NCBI RefSeq assembly: GCF_000374065.1 | Contig: NZ_KB893245.1 | Location: 806,001 to 870,000, forward strand | Reading direction: 5' to 3' | From: Spirosoma luteum DSM 19990 | GTDB lineage: Bacteria > Bacteroidota > Bacteroidia > Cytophagales > Spirosomataceae | DNA: 64,000 bases | In this document: positions 36,567-45,073 of the stretch, one piece after another | Numbering within the stretch: the stretch's first letter is position 1 | Layout of the letters: each line of letters begins with the position of its first letter | Notes under the pieces: generated by a model | Databases searched by the model: none | Seen by the model: only the letters and a program-made list of their open reading frames with translations | Told to the model about the DNA's origin: nothing | Translations under genes and position numbers: made by a program

Positions 36567-37475
36567 ATGCGTATCGCCATTTTATCGGCTAAGCCTGATT
36601 TATATTCGACCCAGCGATTACTGGAGGCCGTTCACAGTCGTGGCCACGAGGGTATTGTTGTCAATCACCTGAATTGCCAGGTCATGATTGAAGGGGGCCG
36701 TCCTTCGGTTTTATACGAAGGACGCGAACTGGATCCGCTGGATGCTATCGTTCCCCGGATTGGGGCTTCCGTAACGGATTATGGCTGCGCCGTTGTTCGC
36801 CAGTTTGAGATGATGAACGTATTTACAACGGCGAAATCCCAGGCCATTACGCGTTCCCGCAATAAGTTGCGGAGTTTACAGGTCCTGTCGAAAGCGGGTG
36901 TGGGCCTACCCAAAACGGTTTTTGCCAACCATCCTAAAAATGGGGATATCACGCAGCTTATTCAACTCGTTGGCGGGCCGCCAGTAGTCATCAAACTTCT
37001 GGAAGGCACCCAGGGCATTGGTGTCGTGCTGGCTGAAACGAACAAGGCGGCCAAATCTACCATCGAAGCGTTTTATGGCTTGAAAAAACACGTTCTGGTG
37101 CAGGAGTTCATTGCCGAAGCACAAGGGGCCGACCTCCGGGCTTTTGTGGTGGGAGGCCGCGTGGTGGGGGCCATGAAACGGCAGGGCGTGGAAGGGGAGT
37201 TTCGGTCAAATCTGCACCGGGGCGGCAATGCAGTTGCCATTCAGCTCACACCCGCCGAAGAACAGACCGCCATCGATGCTGCCCGCGCCCTCGGCCTTAA
37301 AGTGGCCGGTGTAGACATGCTTTCTTCCGAACGGGGGCCGCTGGTGCTGGAAGTAAACTCATCGCCGGGACTGGGTGGCATCGAAAAAGCCACGGGTGCC
37401 GACATCGCCAGCGAAATAGTCATCTACATCGAAGAAAAAATTAAAGCCGACGAAAGCGATATGGTAGGGGTGTAA
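36567..37475 (+). CDS. rimK: RimK-type ATP-grasp glutamate ligase
   Basis: A 302-residue ATP-grasp ligase of the RimK family, which adds glutamate residues to the C-terminus of ribosomal protein S6 or makes poly-glutamate. The N-terminal [20 protein letters not shown] and the [24 protein letters not shown] block are family marks. The ATP-grasp part shows [18 protein letters not shown] for nucleotide binding, [20 protein letters not shown], and the metal-binding [13 protein letters not shown] near the C-terminus. The length is normal for RimK. The neighbouring RimB-like protease gene gives a complete modification pair. Confidence 0.94.
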   Translation: MRIAILSAKPDLYSTQRLLEAVHSRGHEGIVVNHLNCQVMIEGGRPSVLYEGRELDPLDAIVPRIGASVTDYGCAVVRQFEMMNVFTTAKSQAITRSRNKLRSLQVLSKAGVGLPKTVFANHPKNGDITQLIQLVGGPPVVIKLLEGTQGIGVVLAETNKAAKSTIEAFYGLKKHVLVQEFIAEAQGADLRAFVVGGRVVGAMKRQGVEGEFRSNLHRGGNAVAIQLTPAEEQTAIDAARALGLKVAGVDMLSSERGPLVLEVNSSPGLGGIEKATGADIASEIVIYIEEKIKADESDMVGV

Positions 37476-37529
37476 AAAGGTAGTAAAAATGGTCCTTATC
37501 ATGCTTCTATCGGCGTAAACCGTATCCCT

Positions 37530-38627
37530 ATGTCTCGTCCATTCAGGCTCTTTCGTCGTTTCATTTCCTCGTTGCTCTTACTGAGCGCGTTACTCATTTC
37601 CATTCAGGCACATAGCCAGAATACGTCCATAAAAGCCGGAAAAGTGGAGCGCATAAAAGTCCACGGAAAAGGGCTGGAAGGTAATCTGGCTGGTGATTCA
37701 CCAGATAGGGATGTGTCGGTGTATTTGCCGCCCAGCTACCAGACCGACAAAAAACAGCACTACCCCGTTATCTATTTTCTGCACGGCTTCACGGACAGTG
37801 ACGATAAATGGTACGGCTTCACCAAGCACTGGATTAATCTGCCTGCCGTGATGGATAAGACGCTGGCCGAGGGGAAAACGAAGGAGTTTATCATCGTGAC
37901 ACCCAACGCCTACAACCGGTATTTCGGCAGTATGTATTCCAACTCAGTGACCATTGGCAACTGGGAGGATTTTGTGGCCGAGGAACTGGTGGCCTATATG
38001 GATAAAAACTACCGCACTATTCCGCAGGCCGGCAGCCGTGGATTGGCGGGCCACTCGATGGGTGGGTATGGTACGATACGTATCGGGCAGAAACACCCCG
38101 AAATCTTTTCCAGTCTGTACTTGCTCAGTCCCTGCTGCATGGTGCCGAATATGAACAGCCCCACTAATTCGGAGCGGGCAACAAAAATGGAAGCTATCAA
38201 AACGCAGGACGAACTGGAGAAAGCCGATTTCGGCATAAAAGCTGCGTTTGCATCAGCGGCTTCCTGGTCGCCCAACCCAACGAATGCGCCCTTCTACCTG
38301 GATTTGCCGACGAAAGATGGTCAGCCGCAACCCTTAGTTACGGCCAAATGGGCGGCCAACGCTCCCCTGGCTACGCTCGACCAATATATTGGCAACATCA
38401 AACAACTCCACGCGCTGGCATTTGATGCCGGTTCAAAAGATGCGAGTATTGCCGCCACCAATAAAACGCTGGACGCCCTCCTGACCAACTACCAGATCCC
38501 ACACACCTACGAAGAATACGACGGCGACCACATCAACCGTATCGCCGAGCGCATCGAGCAGAAAATGCTCCCTTTTTTCACAACGAACTTATCGAGTGAG
38601 GTCGTGAAAGGAGGGAAGAAGCGGTGA
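37530..38627 (+). CDS. Secreted esterase-D-like alpha/beta hydrolase
   Basis: A 365-residue secreted hydrolase of the putative esterase (esterase D/feruloyl esterase) family. A signal peptide covers about residues 1 to 30 ([16 protein letters not shown]). [10 protein letters not shown] and [17 protein letters not shown] form the oxyanion strand, [12 protein letters not shown] holds the nucleophile Ser, and the final [11 protein letters not shown] contains the likely catalytic His, with the acid in a preceding Asp. The natural substrate (acyl sugar, S-formylglutathione-like thioester or polysaccharide ester) cannot be read. It follows rimK by 54 bases, but a functional link is unlikely. Confidence 0.9.
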   Translation: MSRPFRLFRRFISSLLLLSALLISIQAHSQNTSIKAGKVERIKVHGKGLEGNLAGDSPDRDVSVYLPPSYQTDKKQHYPVIYFLHGFTDSDDKWYGFTKHWINLPAVMDKTLAEGKTKEFIIVTPNAYNRYFGSMYSNSVTIGNWEDFVAEELVAYMDKNYRTIPQAGSRGLAGHSMGGYGTIRIGQKHPEIFSSLYLLSPCCMVPNMNSPTNSERATKMEAIKTQDELEKADFGIKAAFASAASWSPNPTNAPFYLDLPTKDGQPQPLVTAKWAANAPLATLDQYIGNIKQLHALAFDAGSKDASIAATNKTLDALLTNYQIPHTYEEYDGDHINRIAERIEQKMLPFFTTNLSSEVVKGGKKR

Positions 38628-38759
38628 GTGGGTTTTCCGTTTGCCAGGGAATCAGTTACCTTTAAAATAGGTATGGACAGACATGCATAAGAAAAGTATT
38701 TTCGATTAATATAACTTATCTCTGATAACTTGCCGATATACTAGTCTGGCTAATCAACC

Positions 38760-39044
38760 ATGTTTCCACAACTCATTCCCTATTTCGAGAAGCAGCCCGT
38801 AAAGCGTGCTTATCTGTTCGGTTCAGTGGCAAGGGGTGAACAAACAGATGACAGCGACATTGATATTTTAGTAGAACTGGATTATGAGCAGGGTGCTGAC
38901 TTTTTTCGGTTTCTGGATATGCAGGATCAACTGGCCGATTTACTTGAGAAACCTGTAGACCTAGTTAGTGCTAATGGATTATCTCCCCTAATTAGGCCTT
39001 ACATCGAACTCGAAAAGCGACTGATTTATGAAAAAGCTGCTTGA
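38760..39044 (+). CDS. mntA: MNT-type nucleotidyltransferase antitoxin
   Basis: A 94-residue minimal nucleotidyltransferase of the MntA type. The signature GSVARGEQTDDSDIDILVEL (residues about 21 to 40) has the GS loop and the two metal-binding Asp residues, and a third acidic residue lies in the KPVDLV strand. MntA proteins neutralise the partner HEPN toxin by attaching AMP to a conserved Tyr. The gene overlaps the HEPN gene by 17 bases. A simple AT-rich region precedes it; no promoter element is evident. Confidence 0.88.
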   Translation: MFPQLIPYFEKQPVKRAYLFGSVARGEQTDDSDIDILVELDYEQGADFFRFLDMQDQLADLLEKPVDLVSANGLSPLIRPYIELEKRLIYEKAA

Positions 39045-39381
39045 CGATAAAATTCGGTTACTGCATATACTTCAGTCTATTGAGTATATCGATGGATTCA
39101 TGGAGGGACGTATTAAGGAATCTCTTTATAATGAACCCATGTTTCGCTTTGCTGTTGAGCGACAGTTGGAAATAATCGGAGAAGCGGCCAATCATCTATC
39201 GGATGCTCTAATAGAATTATCTTCCGAGACTGAATGGCGTAAAATTATTGCCTTCCGCAACTTTGTAGCACATGAATATTTTGGTATTGATCTGGAATTG
39301 CTTTGGGATGTTGCTACGAACAAGCTACCACCTCTCAAACGAGCAGTTGAACAACTTCTAGCCGGATATTTCACAGAGTAA
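39028..39381 (+). CDS. hepT: HEPN-domain toxin (HepT-like)
   Basis: A 117-residue HEPN protein of the DUF86/HepT type, an RNase toxin whose active site is the R-x4-H motif; here RNFVAHEYFG provides Arg, His and the Tyr that MntA would modify. The rest is helical (VERQLEIIGEAANHL). Its start lies inside mntA, so the two are cotranscribed and translationally coupled, in the usual antitoxin-first order. All key residues seem intact, so the pair may be functional. Confidence 0.88.
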   Translation: MKKLLDDKIRLLHILQSIEYIDGFMEGRIKESLYNEPMFRFAVERQLEIIGEAANHLSDALIELSSETEWRKIIAFRNFVAHEYFGIDLELLWDVATNKLPPLKRAVEQLLAGYFTE

Positions 39382-39447
39382 GTACCAAATATCATCGCTT
39401 ATCCACATTGAAGATGTTATTCAATAGCTCATTAGTCGATTACAATT

Positions 39448-39473
39448 AGCCCTTGTTACTTTCACAAAGGGCT
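39448..39473. terminator. Weak hairpin after hepT
   Basis: AGCCCTTG pairs with CAAAGGGCT with one bulge and a loop of about nine bases, between hepT and the convergent DUF1080 gene. No U tract, so it is only a possible terminator. Confidence 0.35.
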
Positions 39474-39502
39474 CTGGTGCAATCTAAATGCACAGTCAGA
39501 AT

Positions 39503-40348
39503 TCATTTACCGGACACATGGTCTCTCCGGGTCTGTAGCTGCTTTAGCACTGCATTCAACTCTTTGGGCTTCCGCATGTAGGATGATAAATCATACAGGG
39601 AAACGGTGCGAAATTCGACGGGGTGGCTTTCACTTTGCAGGGAAATATATCCTTCGCTGATTAGTTGCCCGTCTTTCTTGATGGCCGGGTCGTAGTTGAT
39701 GACGTTGCCACCCCCAATCTGCGGTTTTGAGTAGGCCATGACTGTATCACCCTCCACCATGTGTTTAATTAGCGAGTCGCCGAGCACCAGGGCTTCGGCA
39801 TGCACCCATTGATCTCCGGCGTAGGTTTTCGAGTTGGAGTCGATGCAATGGGGCGTAAAGAGTTTGCCATCCCGTACCACATTTGTGCCGGGTGTGCACA
39901 GGTTCCCTGTATGCCGTTCGTGCTGACCGTCGCCCCCCAGCAACTGCATTTCCAGCGAAATCGGGAAATCCTGTTTCAGCCCCATTGTTTTGGGGTCCTG
40001 CCCGTGCAGCATGGCTCCGCTATTTCGGGTGGCCCAGCCAGGTCCGCCTTTGGCCTGATCACCAACGAATCGATACTCCATTACCAGCAGGTAAGCCGAA
40101 AAAGATTTATTGTAGAAAATATGACCGTACTGCTCATCGAAGGCTTTGTATTGATCATATCGCACCACCATTTTACCGTCTTCTACTCTGAAGGTGTTGC
40201 CATAGTTATCGTTGAGCGGATGACCGGTTATTTTCACCGCCCAGTTCCTAAGGTCTTTCCCGTTGAAAAGCTCAACCCATTTGCCCGATTGAGCCAACGA
40301 TAGGGTTGCGGTACACCAAAAAGTAAACAATAAGCTAAATAGACGCAT
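39503..40348 (-). CDS. Secreted DUF1080 (3-keto-disaccharide hydrolase-like) protein
   Basis: A 281-residue protein with a signal peptide (LFSLLFTFWCTATLSLAQ) and a DUF1080 beta-jelly-roll domain. Family marks are WVELFNGKDLRNW at the start, GNTFRVEDGKMVVRYDQ, GGPGWATRNSGAMLHGQ, and the GYISLQSESHPVEFRTVSLY end. DUF1080 members are described as hydrolases of 3-keto sugars, working with Gfo/Idh/MocA oxidoreductases that oxidise C3; two such oxidoreductases lie 6 to 8 kb away. It should act in the periplasm. An MBL hydrolase gene lies upstream on the same strand, separated by about 80 bases. Confidence 0.9.
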   Translation of the reverse strand: MRLFSLLFTFWCTATLSLAQSGKWVELFNGKDLRNWAVKITGHPLNDNYGNTFRVEDGKMVVRYDQYKAFDEQYGHIFYNKSFSAYLLVMEYRFVGDQAKGGPGWATRNSGAMLHGQDPKTMGLKQDFPISLEMQLLGGDGQHERHTGNLCTPGTNVVRDGKLFTPHCIDSNSKTYAGDQWVHAEALVLGDSLIKHMVEGDTVMAYSKPQIGGGNVINYDPAIKKDGQLISEGYISLQSESHPVEFRTVSLYDLSSYMRKPKELNAVLKQLQTRRDHVSGK

Positions 40349-40428
40349 AGGGTATAATCGTTAGAAAAAGGGGGCGATTGTGTGTATCGACCCCCTTGTA
40401 TGCAGCTGAATAAATTACACAACAAGTA

Positions 40429-41325
40429 TCAGGCAGTCAGTTCTTCATAGGCAGCCTGCAAACTTCGCACAATACCGTCGCCCTGCCATTCGGTAACGCC
40501 CGGAATAGCCGTTACTTTCAGGACTTCTTCTTTTGATTTTCCGGCTTTGATTTCCTGACCGACAAAAACGAGCAGCTTCTCCAGATAATCCTTGAAAGCC
40601 TTGATATCCTCTTTACCCCCAGTTACTTTTTCGGGGTCGAACGCGTGGCCAAAAACGAAAAGGGTCTTGCCATCGAAAGTCGTCAGCGTTTTATCCAGAA
40701 TTGTAATCCAGTTCTTGATGCTGGCTCCGGCACTTCGGTCGATAAATGGGTACCGGCGGTTGGACATCAGGTCGCCCATGTGCAGCACATTGGCGTTTTC
40801 GAAGTGAATCAGGCCGTCGCCATCGGTATGACCCGGTCCATAGTAGTAGGCCCGGATGCTCTCTCCGCCCACCTTCTTTTTCCAGCCCTGGCTGAAGGTA
40901 GTATCGGGGTAAAGCTGTTTATCTTCCGTCTTCGCTTTTTCGGCTACCGCTTTCTGGTTTTTTAGCGAGTTCTCATGGGCCACCACCTGCTCCACCAAGC
41001 CTTTGAACGCAATATTACCACCGGTATGGTCGCCGTGGTGATGCGTGTTTATCAGTAAATGAATGGGGATATCGGATGTTTTTTTCAGGGCGCCAATCAA
41101 GTGCTGAGCCTGCTCCGGAAACTCCGTGTCTACCACAACCCAGCCTTCTTTAGTGCGGAGATAGGCAATGGTTCCACCCTTTTCGGTGAACACCCCCACC
41201 GTGTCGCGAACCATTTTCATCTTGTACGGGTCGTCGGCAGCCAGTTGGGCAAAAAGGGGATGGTTAATCAGCGATACACTGCCTACGGCTAGTGCGGAGT
41301 AGTGAACAAAATTTCTGCGATTCAT
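40429..41325 (-). CDS. Secreted metallo-beta-lactamase-fold hydrolase
   Basis: A 298-residue MBL-fold protein. The N-terminus (MNRRNFVHYSALAVGSVSL) has a twin-arginine signal, so it is probably exported folded with its metals. The zinc motif is NTHHHGDHTGG (residues about 93 to 103), and further ligands lie in YYGPGHTDGDGLIHF, HMGDL and FGHAFDP. The protein resembles the broad glyoxalase II-like/quinoprotein-relay group; its substrate is unknown. It lies upstream of the DUF1080 gene and may share its transcript. Confidence 0.88.
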   Translation of the reverse strand: MNRRNFVHYSALAVGSVSLINHPLFAQLAADDPYKMKMVRDTVGVFTEKGGTIAYLRTKEGWVVVDTEFPEQAQHLIGALKKTSDIPIHLLINTHHHGDHTGGNIAFKGLVEQVVAHENSLKNQKAVAEKAKTEDKQLYPDTTFSQGWKKKVGGESIRAYYYGPGHTDGDGLIHFENANVLHMGDLMSNRRYPFIDRSAGASIKNWITILDKTLTTFDGKTLFVFGHAFDPEKVTGGKEDIKAFKDYLEKLLVFVGQEIKAGKSKEEVLKVTAIPGVTEWQGDGIVRSLQAAYEELTA

Positions 41326-41645
41326 GTACCTGTACTTAAGGGGTTGATTGTTTGTGCCAGCCAGTGCATAACGATTACGCGTACCAGTGTTACACAGCCG
41401 CTAGCTTTCATAAATATACGCAGGCTGATTCATTTTTCGATTTGGTTCCACTATACGGCAACGCACATTGGAAATGATACGACTACAGACTATATGGCTA
41501 CGAATCCAGTCAACACCATTCGTTAACTGCGCCGTAATCATGTAATGTCTCTGACCAGCCTGTCTGTAAAACCGATTAGGTTATGTTTTCAGGCTGGTCG
41601 AAGAAAACAAAAGGATTGGTTGCTTCCCTATCAGGCCAGGGAGAA
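41326..41645. other. Intergenic region with an inverted repeat
   Basis: 320 bases. The arms GACCAGCCTG (41553 to 41562) and CAGGCTGGTC (41590 to 41599) pair perfectly with a 27-base loop. No open frame with protein character and no promoter consensus is seen. Confidence 0.45.
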
Positions 41646-41906
41646 TCAGCCATTGGCACGATTGCCGGCCAGAGCTAGTCCACCGCCAATAAGGCCGTTA
41701 TCTGTTTGCCCCACATAAAGACCACTGCTCTTAACCAGGCTGTTGCCTATGTAACCATCGCCGAAAAGATTCCTGCCCTTAGTCCCGCCTGCACCCGTAC
41801 CGACTGTAGTACCGGGTTTCTTGCTAAAATATTTATAGAGGCCGAAACCGGCCGCCAGTGTTACGCCCAGAGCAAGGCCTGCAAGAGTGGTTGCTTTCTT
41901 ATCCAT
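41646..41906 (-). CDS. Small protein with one membrane segment and a Gly-rich tail
   Basis: An 86-residue protein with an N-terminal hydrophobic segment (LAGLALGVTLAAGFGLYKYF), then a Gly/Asn-rich tail with short repeated patterns (GTGAGGTKGRNLFGDGYIGN and LIGGGLALAGN). The membrane segment has the look of a single helix or an uncleaved signal. No family is recognised. It may be a short phage-tail-like or structural protein, but nothing nearby supports that. Confidence 0.55.
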   Translation of the reverse strand: MDKKATTLAGLALGVTLAAGFGLYKYFSKKPGTTVGTGAGGTKGRNLFGDGYIGNSLVKSSGLYVGQTDNGLIGGGLALAGNRANG

Positions 41907-42081
41907 GATGGTTTATCAAGTTGTTTGCAGCAATAACAGCCGTTCGGTCAAATGGTTTTGGTGTAACCCATACCCCCAACACCCATTGGTTTGCCGGGGC
42001 ACGAAGAGATCAATACAGGGAGTAGCTAACCAACTACAAAAGCGGGCCTGCTCATAAACCAGTAAGCGTGTTATATACTGA

Positions 42082-42342
42082 TCAGGAGCGTTGAAACAGA
42101 TACCACATGATTAAAACAAGAATGGCTTCCATTATCCATACGTGCAGCGTATTGTGATGCGCCAGTTGACGAATCAGAAAGTGCAATCCGAGGGCACCGC
42201 CCGCAACAGGAATACCGAAGAAGAACTGTAGCACATTATTCTCCTGCTTCATGTCCACAAATCCATACAGAATGATAATCAGCCCTATTCCTGCCACGAA
42301 AACGAGCGGTGTCAACAGGCTGAACAGTTTCGTTATAACCAT
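42082..42342 (-). CDS. Small membrane protein of unknown function
   Basis: An 86-residue protein with three hydrophobic segments (LFSLLTPLVFVAGIGLIIIL, FFFGIPVAGGALGLHFLI and WIMEAILVLIMWYLF) joined by short loops. Codon use resembles the neighbours. No family is recognised and it stands alone on the minus strand. Confidence 0.6.
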   Translation of the reverse strand: MVITKLFSLLTPLVFVAGIGLIIILYGFVDMKQENNVLQFFFGIPVAGGALGLHFLIRQLAHHNTLHVWIMEAILVLIMWYLFQRS

Positions 42343-42446
42343 CTGTTTGGTTGCCCGCTAGGTTTTAATCTTGGTACGATGGGCTTTAGTTCAACTCAAA
42401 ACGTAACCGGATGGTTTGATTTAGGGTACTTCTCCACACCGGTTTG

Positions 42447-42600
42447 TCAGGGCATAACGCTTGTGGGCAGCGAGACACGACGCGTGGTCTTGGCGTGAAA
42501 GCCGTATTTCAGGACGCCTTCCTCCACTACGAATATAGCGTTGGCACGGGTTGAAAGAGAAATTGAGTTGCTAAGGAGGTCGTTAGTGGGGTAGGTTAGC
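42447..42600 (-). other. Coding-like frame after the ModE-like gene
   Basis: In a different frame from the ModE-like gene, a stop-free stretch reads TYPTNDLLSNSISLSTRAN, then AIFVVEEGVLKYGFHAKTTR and RVSLPTSVMP before a TGA at 42447. It has no start codon of its own and overlaps the end of the ModE-like gene. It could be the C-terminal part of a gene lost by frameshift, for example a longer ModE or a molybdenum-related protein, but I cannot assign a family. Confidence 0.3.
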
Positions 42601-42930
42601 CAGTTCATCGGCCAGAAATTGCTGGAACCGTTCGTGGAGCGCGCGGTAATAGGTAAGGTACGTTTCGCCGGTTTCGGTCACGATGGCACCTCCGCCTTTT
42701 TCGCCCCCGGTTTGGGTGGTTACCAGGGGAGTACCAGCCTGCGTATTCATGGAACGAACCAGCTCCCAGGCTCGCTTGTAAGACATTTTCATGGCCTTGG
42801 CGGCTTGGTTGATGGAGCCGGTACGCTGGATATGGTCAAGTAGTTCAAGACGACCAATACCCATGAATCGCTGCGTGGTATCGGCCGCTGTTGTTTCGAG
42901 CCAAATGCGGCCATTGATACGGAGGTGCAT
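42583..42930 (-). CDS. ModE-like winged-helix regulator
   Basis: A 115-residue DNA-binding protein with the N-terminal ModE winged-helix pattern. RLELLDHIQRTGSINQAAKA leads into MSYKRAWELVRSMN, the recognition-helix signature, followed by the QTGGEKGGGAIVTETGE wing. The C-terminal molybdate-binding TOBE domains of full ModE are absent, so it probably does not sense molybdate directly. Short ModE-N proteins are common in Bacteroidota. A coding-like frame follows in another register and may be part of a longer ancestor. No molybdate transport genes are in the window. Confidence 0.85.
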   Translation of the reverse strand: MHLRINGRIWLETTAADTTQRFMGIGRLELLDHIQRTGSINQAAKAMKMSYKRAWELVRSMNTQAGTPLVTTQTGGEKGGGAIVTETGETYLTYYRALHERFQQFLADELANLPH

Positions 42931-43033
42931 ATCAGAAACAGACGTTGGTTAAAGGACTGTACAGTACAAACGTGCCTGTTTTTTTGCCGATAACCTAATG
43001 AAGAGCAACCTCAACCTAATGTCTTCAGCACCG

Positions 43034-44518
43034 TTATTCCTCTCTTTCGCGTTTGGTTTCTTCCCGATGGAATCCTTTTGCAAAGCGCAATACCCACTCG
43101 GCAAGGTGGGTGTTGTCATATACCTCGTGCATGATTTTAATCGGCTCCTGATACAGCCGGTCGGAGGCAAAAATAGCCTTCCAGTCCAGACCGTCGGGGT
43201 CGGCTCCGGGTACATTGGCCTGTTTCATTACCTTCAGAAACTCCCAGGCGATGAGGCCATGCGCAATGGCGGTTGGGTGTACCCCATCGAGCGAGAAAAT
43301 GCCGCCCTGTTTCAGATTCCCCTGTGTGTCTGCGTGGTAATATTTGGTGTTCGGAGTTGGGTATTTGAACGAGAAATAAGGCGGAAAATCATAGCATGGA
43401 GCGCCGTTGTTTCGTTTGAAGGCTAATTTGTCGAGCATATCGGCCATGTCTACCAGATGATAACGCCCCGGCTGCTGATTGTTCCGTTCCGTCAGCAAGC
43501 TTTTGATGGTTTTATTATAGGCCCGTATGCAGTTATCGACGTGTAGGGCCTGGGTGAAACTGAGGTTGATACCCGTCTTGAAGGCGTACGCTTCATTGAA
43601 CGGGAAGTAGGTGTAGTATTTAAAATACGTGACTATATCGTCTTTACCGTCATCATCCGGGATTTTCACCTCAAATGTTTCGCCAACACCTTTCGCCAAT
43701 GGCGCAATGGTTACCAGTGGAACGGTAGCCAGAAAAACCTTTGTGCTGGTACCCGCCAGTGCCGCATCAATTTTGTCGAGGAGGACCTTATAATCAGCCG
43801 CAAAGTCGGTTGGATGCCACAGATTCCACCCGTATTTCAAAATTTCGTCGCGGCTCAGGGTATCTGTTTTGCCCTTGCCGGGTGAGTAATTGATGCTCAG
43901 GTCGACAATGGTACCCAGCGCATTATTCGCCCCTAACCAGATGATTACATTTTCAACACCACCGTTCTGAACGTGATAATCAAGCCAGTCCAGCTGCGAT
44001 TTTGTGTTATGTTCTTTTTTGAGCGACGGGTTCAATACTTTCAGGGCTGTCCGTACCAGCGATTCGTTTGGGGCTGCATAGAAACCATCCTTCGTACCAC
44101 TCTCCTGAATTTTGCGCTGGCAGTAAGCTCCGTCGATGAGCCAGGCATCAGACACGTTGAAGCCCCGCACGGCCACGTTATGGAAATACTGAATTGCCTT
44201 ATTTGGGTAAGGTTTATCGGCTGCGTAGGCATCCCGCTCATAAAACGCTTCTACCTTATTCAGAAACCGGGGTATAGTGGCCGCGAAAGCCAGCGTCCAC
44301 TCGAGGGTGTCGATATCCGTGCCATAATCTTTCTCCAGTAGCCTGAATAGCTCCTCTATATTGACCGGCAAGCCGCCTTCCGGCCAGTCGGGGTACTTAT
44401 AGTCCGCTATCCCGAATAAGTTAGCCAGCAGTGTGGAATAACACAGGTCCGTACGGGCAGCCGCCCCCGACATAAATCCCTGGCTGATGCTATCGCCGAT
44501 GGTGAATAACTTTAGCAT
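43034..44518 (-). CDS. SGNH/GDSL-type hydrolase
   Basis: A 494-residue protein with the SGNH-hydrolase order of blocks: FTIGDSISQGF (block I, nucleophile Ser), a Gly in the region of block II, VIIWLGANNALGT (block III, Gly-x-Asn), and DGVHPTAIAHG near the C-terminus (block V, Asp and His). The middle is longer than usual and helical. There is no clear signal peptide, so it may be cytoplasmic or exported by another route. The substrate is unknown. It stands on the minus strand with the ModE-like gene downstream; no operon is evident. Confidence 0.8.
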   Translation of the reverse strand: MLKLFTIGDSISQGFMSGAAARTDLCYSTLLANLFGIADYKYPDWPEGGLPVNIEELFRLLEKDYGTDIDTLEWTLAFAATIPRFLNKVEAFYERDAYAADKPYPNKAIQYFHNVAVRGFNVSDAWLIDGAYCQRKIQESGTKDGFYAAPNESLVRTALKVLNPSLKKEHNTKSQLDWLDYHVQNGGVENVIIWLGANNALGTIVDLSINYSPGKGKTDTLSRDEILKYGWNLWHPTDFAADYKVLLDKIDAALAGTSTKVFLATVPLVTIAPLAKGVGETFEVKIPDDDGKDDIVTYFKYYTYFPFNEAYAFKTGINLSFTQALHVDNCIRAYNKTIKSLLTERNNQQPGRYHLVDMADMLDKLAFKRNNGAPCYDFPPYFSFKYPTPNTKYYHADTQGNLKQGGIFSLDGVHPTAIAHGLIAWEFLKVMKQANVPGADPDGLDWKAIFASDRLYQEPIKIMHEVYDNTHLAEWVLRFAKGFHREETKREREE

Positions 44519-44695
44519 AAACTCTAATTGGTTAGCGGGTTGAAACGCTAAAATTGGCTGGATTTCAGTTGCTTTGCAAGGGTTAAATTCCCGTTTAATT
44601 TTGGTGGAATACGCCTTCTGTGAGGTAGTATAGGCCCTCAGGGTAGCCAGAAAGCGGGTAGCCTATTCGTTTCCTGCAAGGTTCCCGCTTTTACC

Positions 44696-44703
44696 TACAT
44701 TTG
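44696..44703 (+). promoter_or_regulatory. -7 element TACATTTG for the phnA-like gene
   Basis: Matches TAnnTTTG, 22 bases before the start codon at 44726. Confidence 0.6.
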
Positions 44704-44725
44704 TAGGGTATTAAAAAGAACGACG

Positions 44726-44935
44726 ATGGATGTGAGAGACACCAACGGAGCGGCCCTTGCTGAGGGTGACTCGGTTAAGCTGACGAAGGATTTAAAGGTG
44801 AAAGGGGCATCCACGATTCTGAAAAGAGGCACAGTCGTGAAAAATATCCGGCTTACACTCGATGCGGAGGAAATTGAGGGGCGGATAGAGAAAACAATGC
44901 TGGTACTGAAGACGATGTTTTTGCAAAAAGTATAG
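44726..44935 (+). CDS. PhnA-like (YjdM) small protein
   Basis: A 69-residue protein that corresponds to the C-terminal part of PhnA/YjdM family proteins. It has VRDTNGAALAEGDSVKLTKD, LKVKGASTILKRGTVVKNIR and a last strand LVLKTMFLQKV. The N-terminal zinc-ribbon part of longer PhnA proteins is missing. The name comes from a phosphonate operon, but the protein's role is not known to be in phosphonate use. The gene is alone, with its own promoter and a long perfect inverted repeat downstream. Confidence 0.85.
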   Translation: MDVRDTNGAALAEGDSVKLTKDLKVKGASTILKRGTVVKNIRLTLDAEEIEGRIEKTMLVLKTMFLQKV

Positions 44936-44985
44936 CACAGGCATTACGGAAACCCCTACAGATGTGTGTGGATACGTTCGTTTCC

Positions 44986-45028
44986 TGTCATTCCTCCACA
45001 ACCGAAGCCCGGTTGTGGAGGAATGACA
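44986..45028. repeat. Perfect 18-base inverted repeat between convergent genes
   Basis: Arms TGTCATTCCTCCACAACC and GGTTGTGGAGGAATGACA around a seven-base loop. Outer segments TACGTTC and GAACGTA extend the symmetry with a small gap. No U tract follows on either strand, so it is not a standard terminator, but its place between the phnA-like gene and the OmpA-type gene suits transcript-end protection. Confidence 0.75.
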
Positions 45029-45073
45029 GAACGTACTCTGCTATTAGTTCAACACAGAAAGATTCTACAACCA

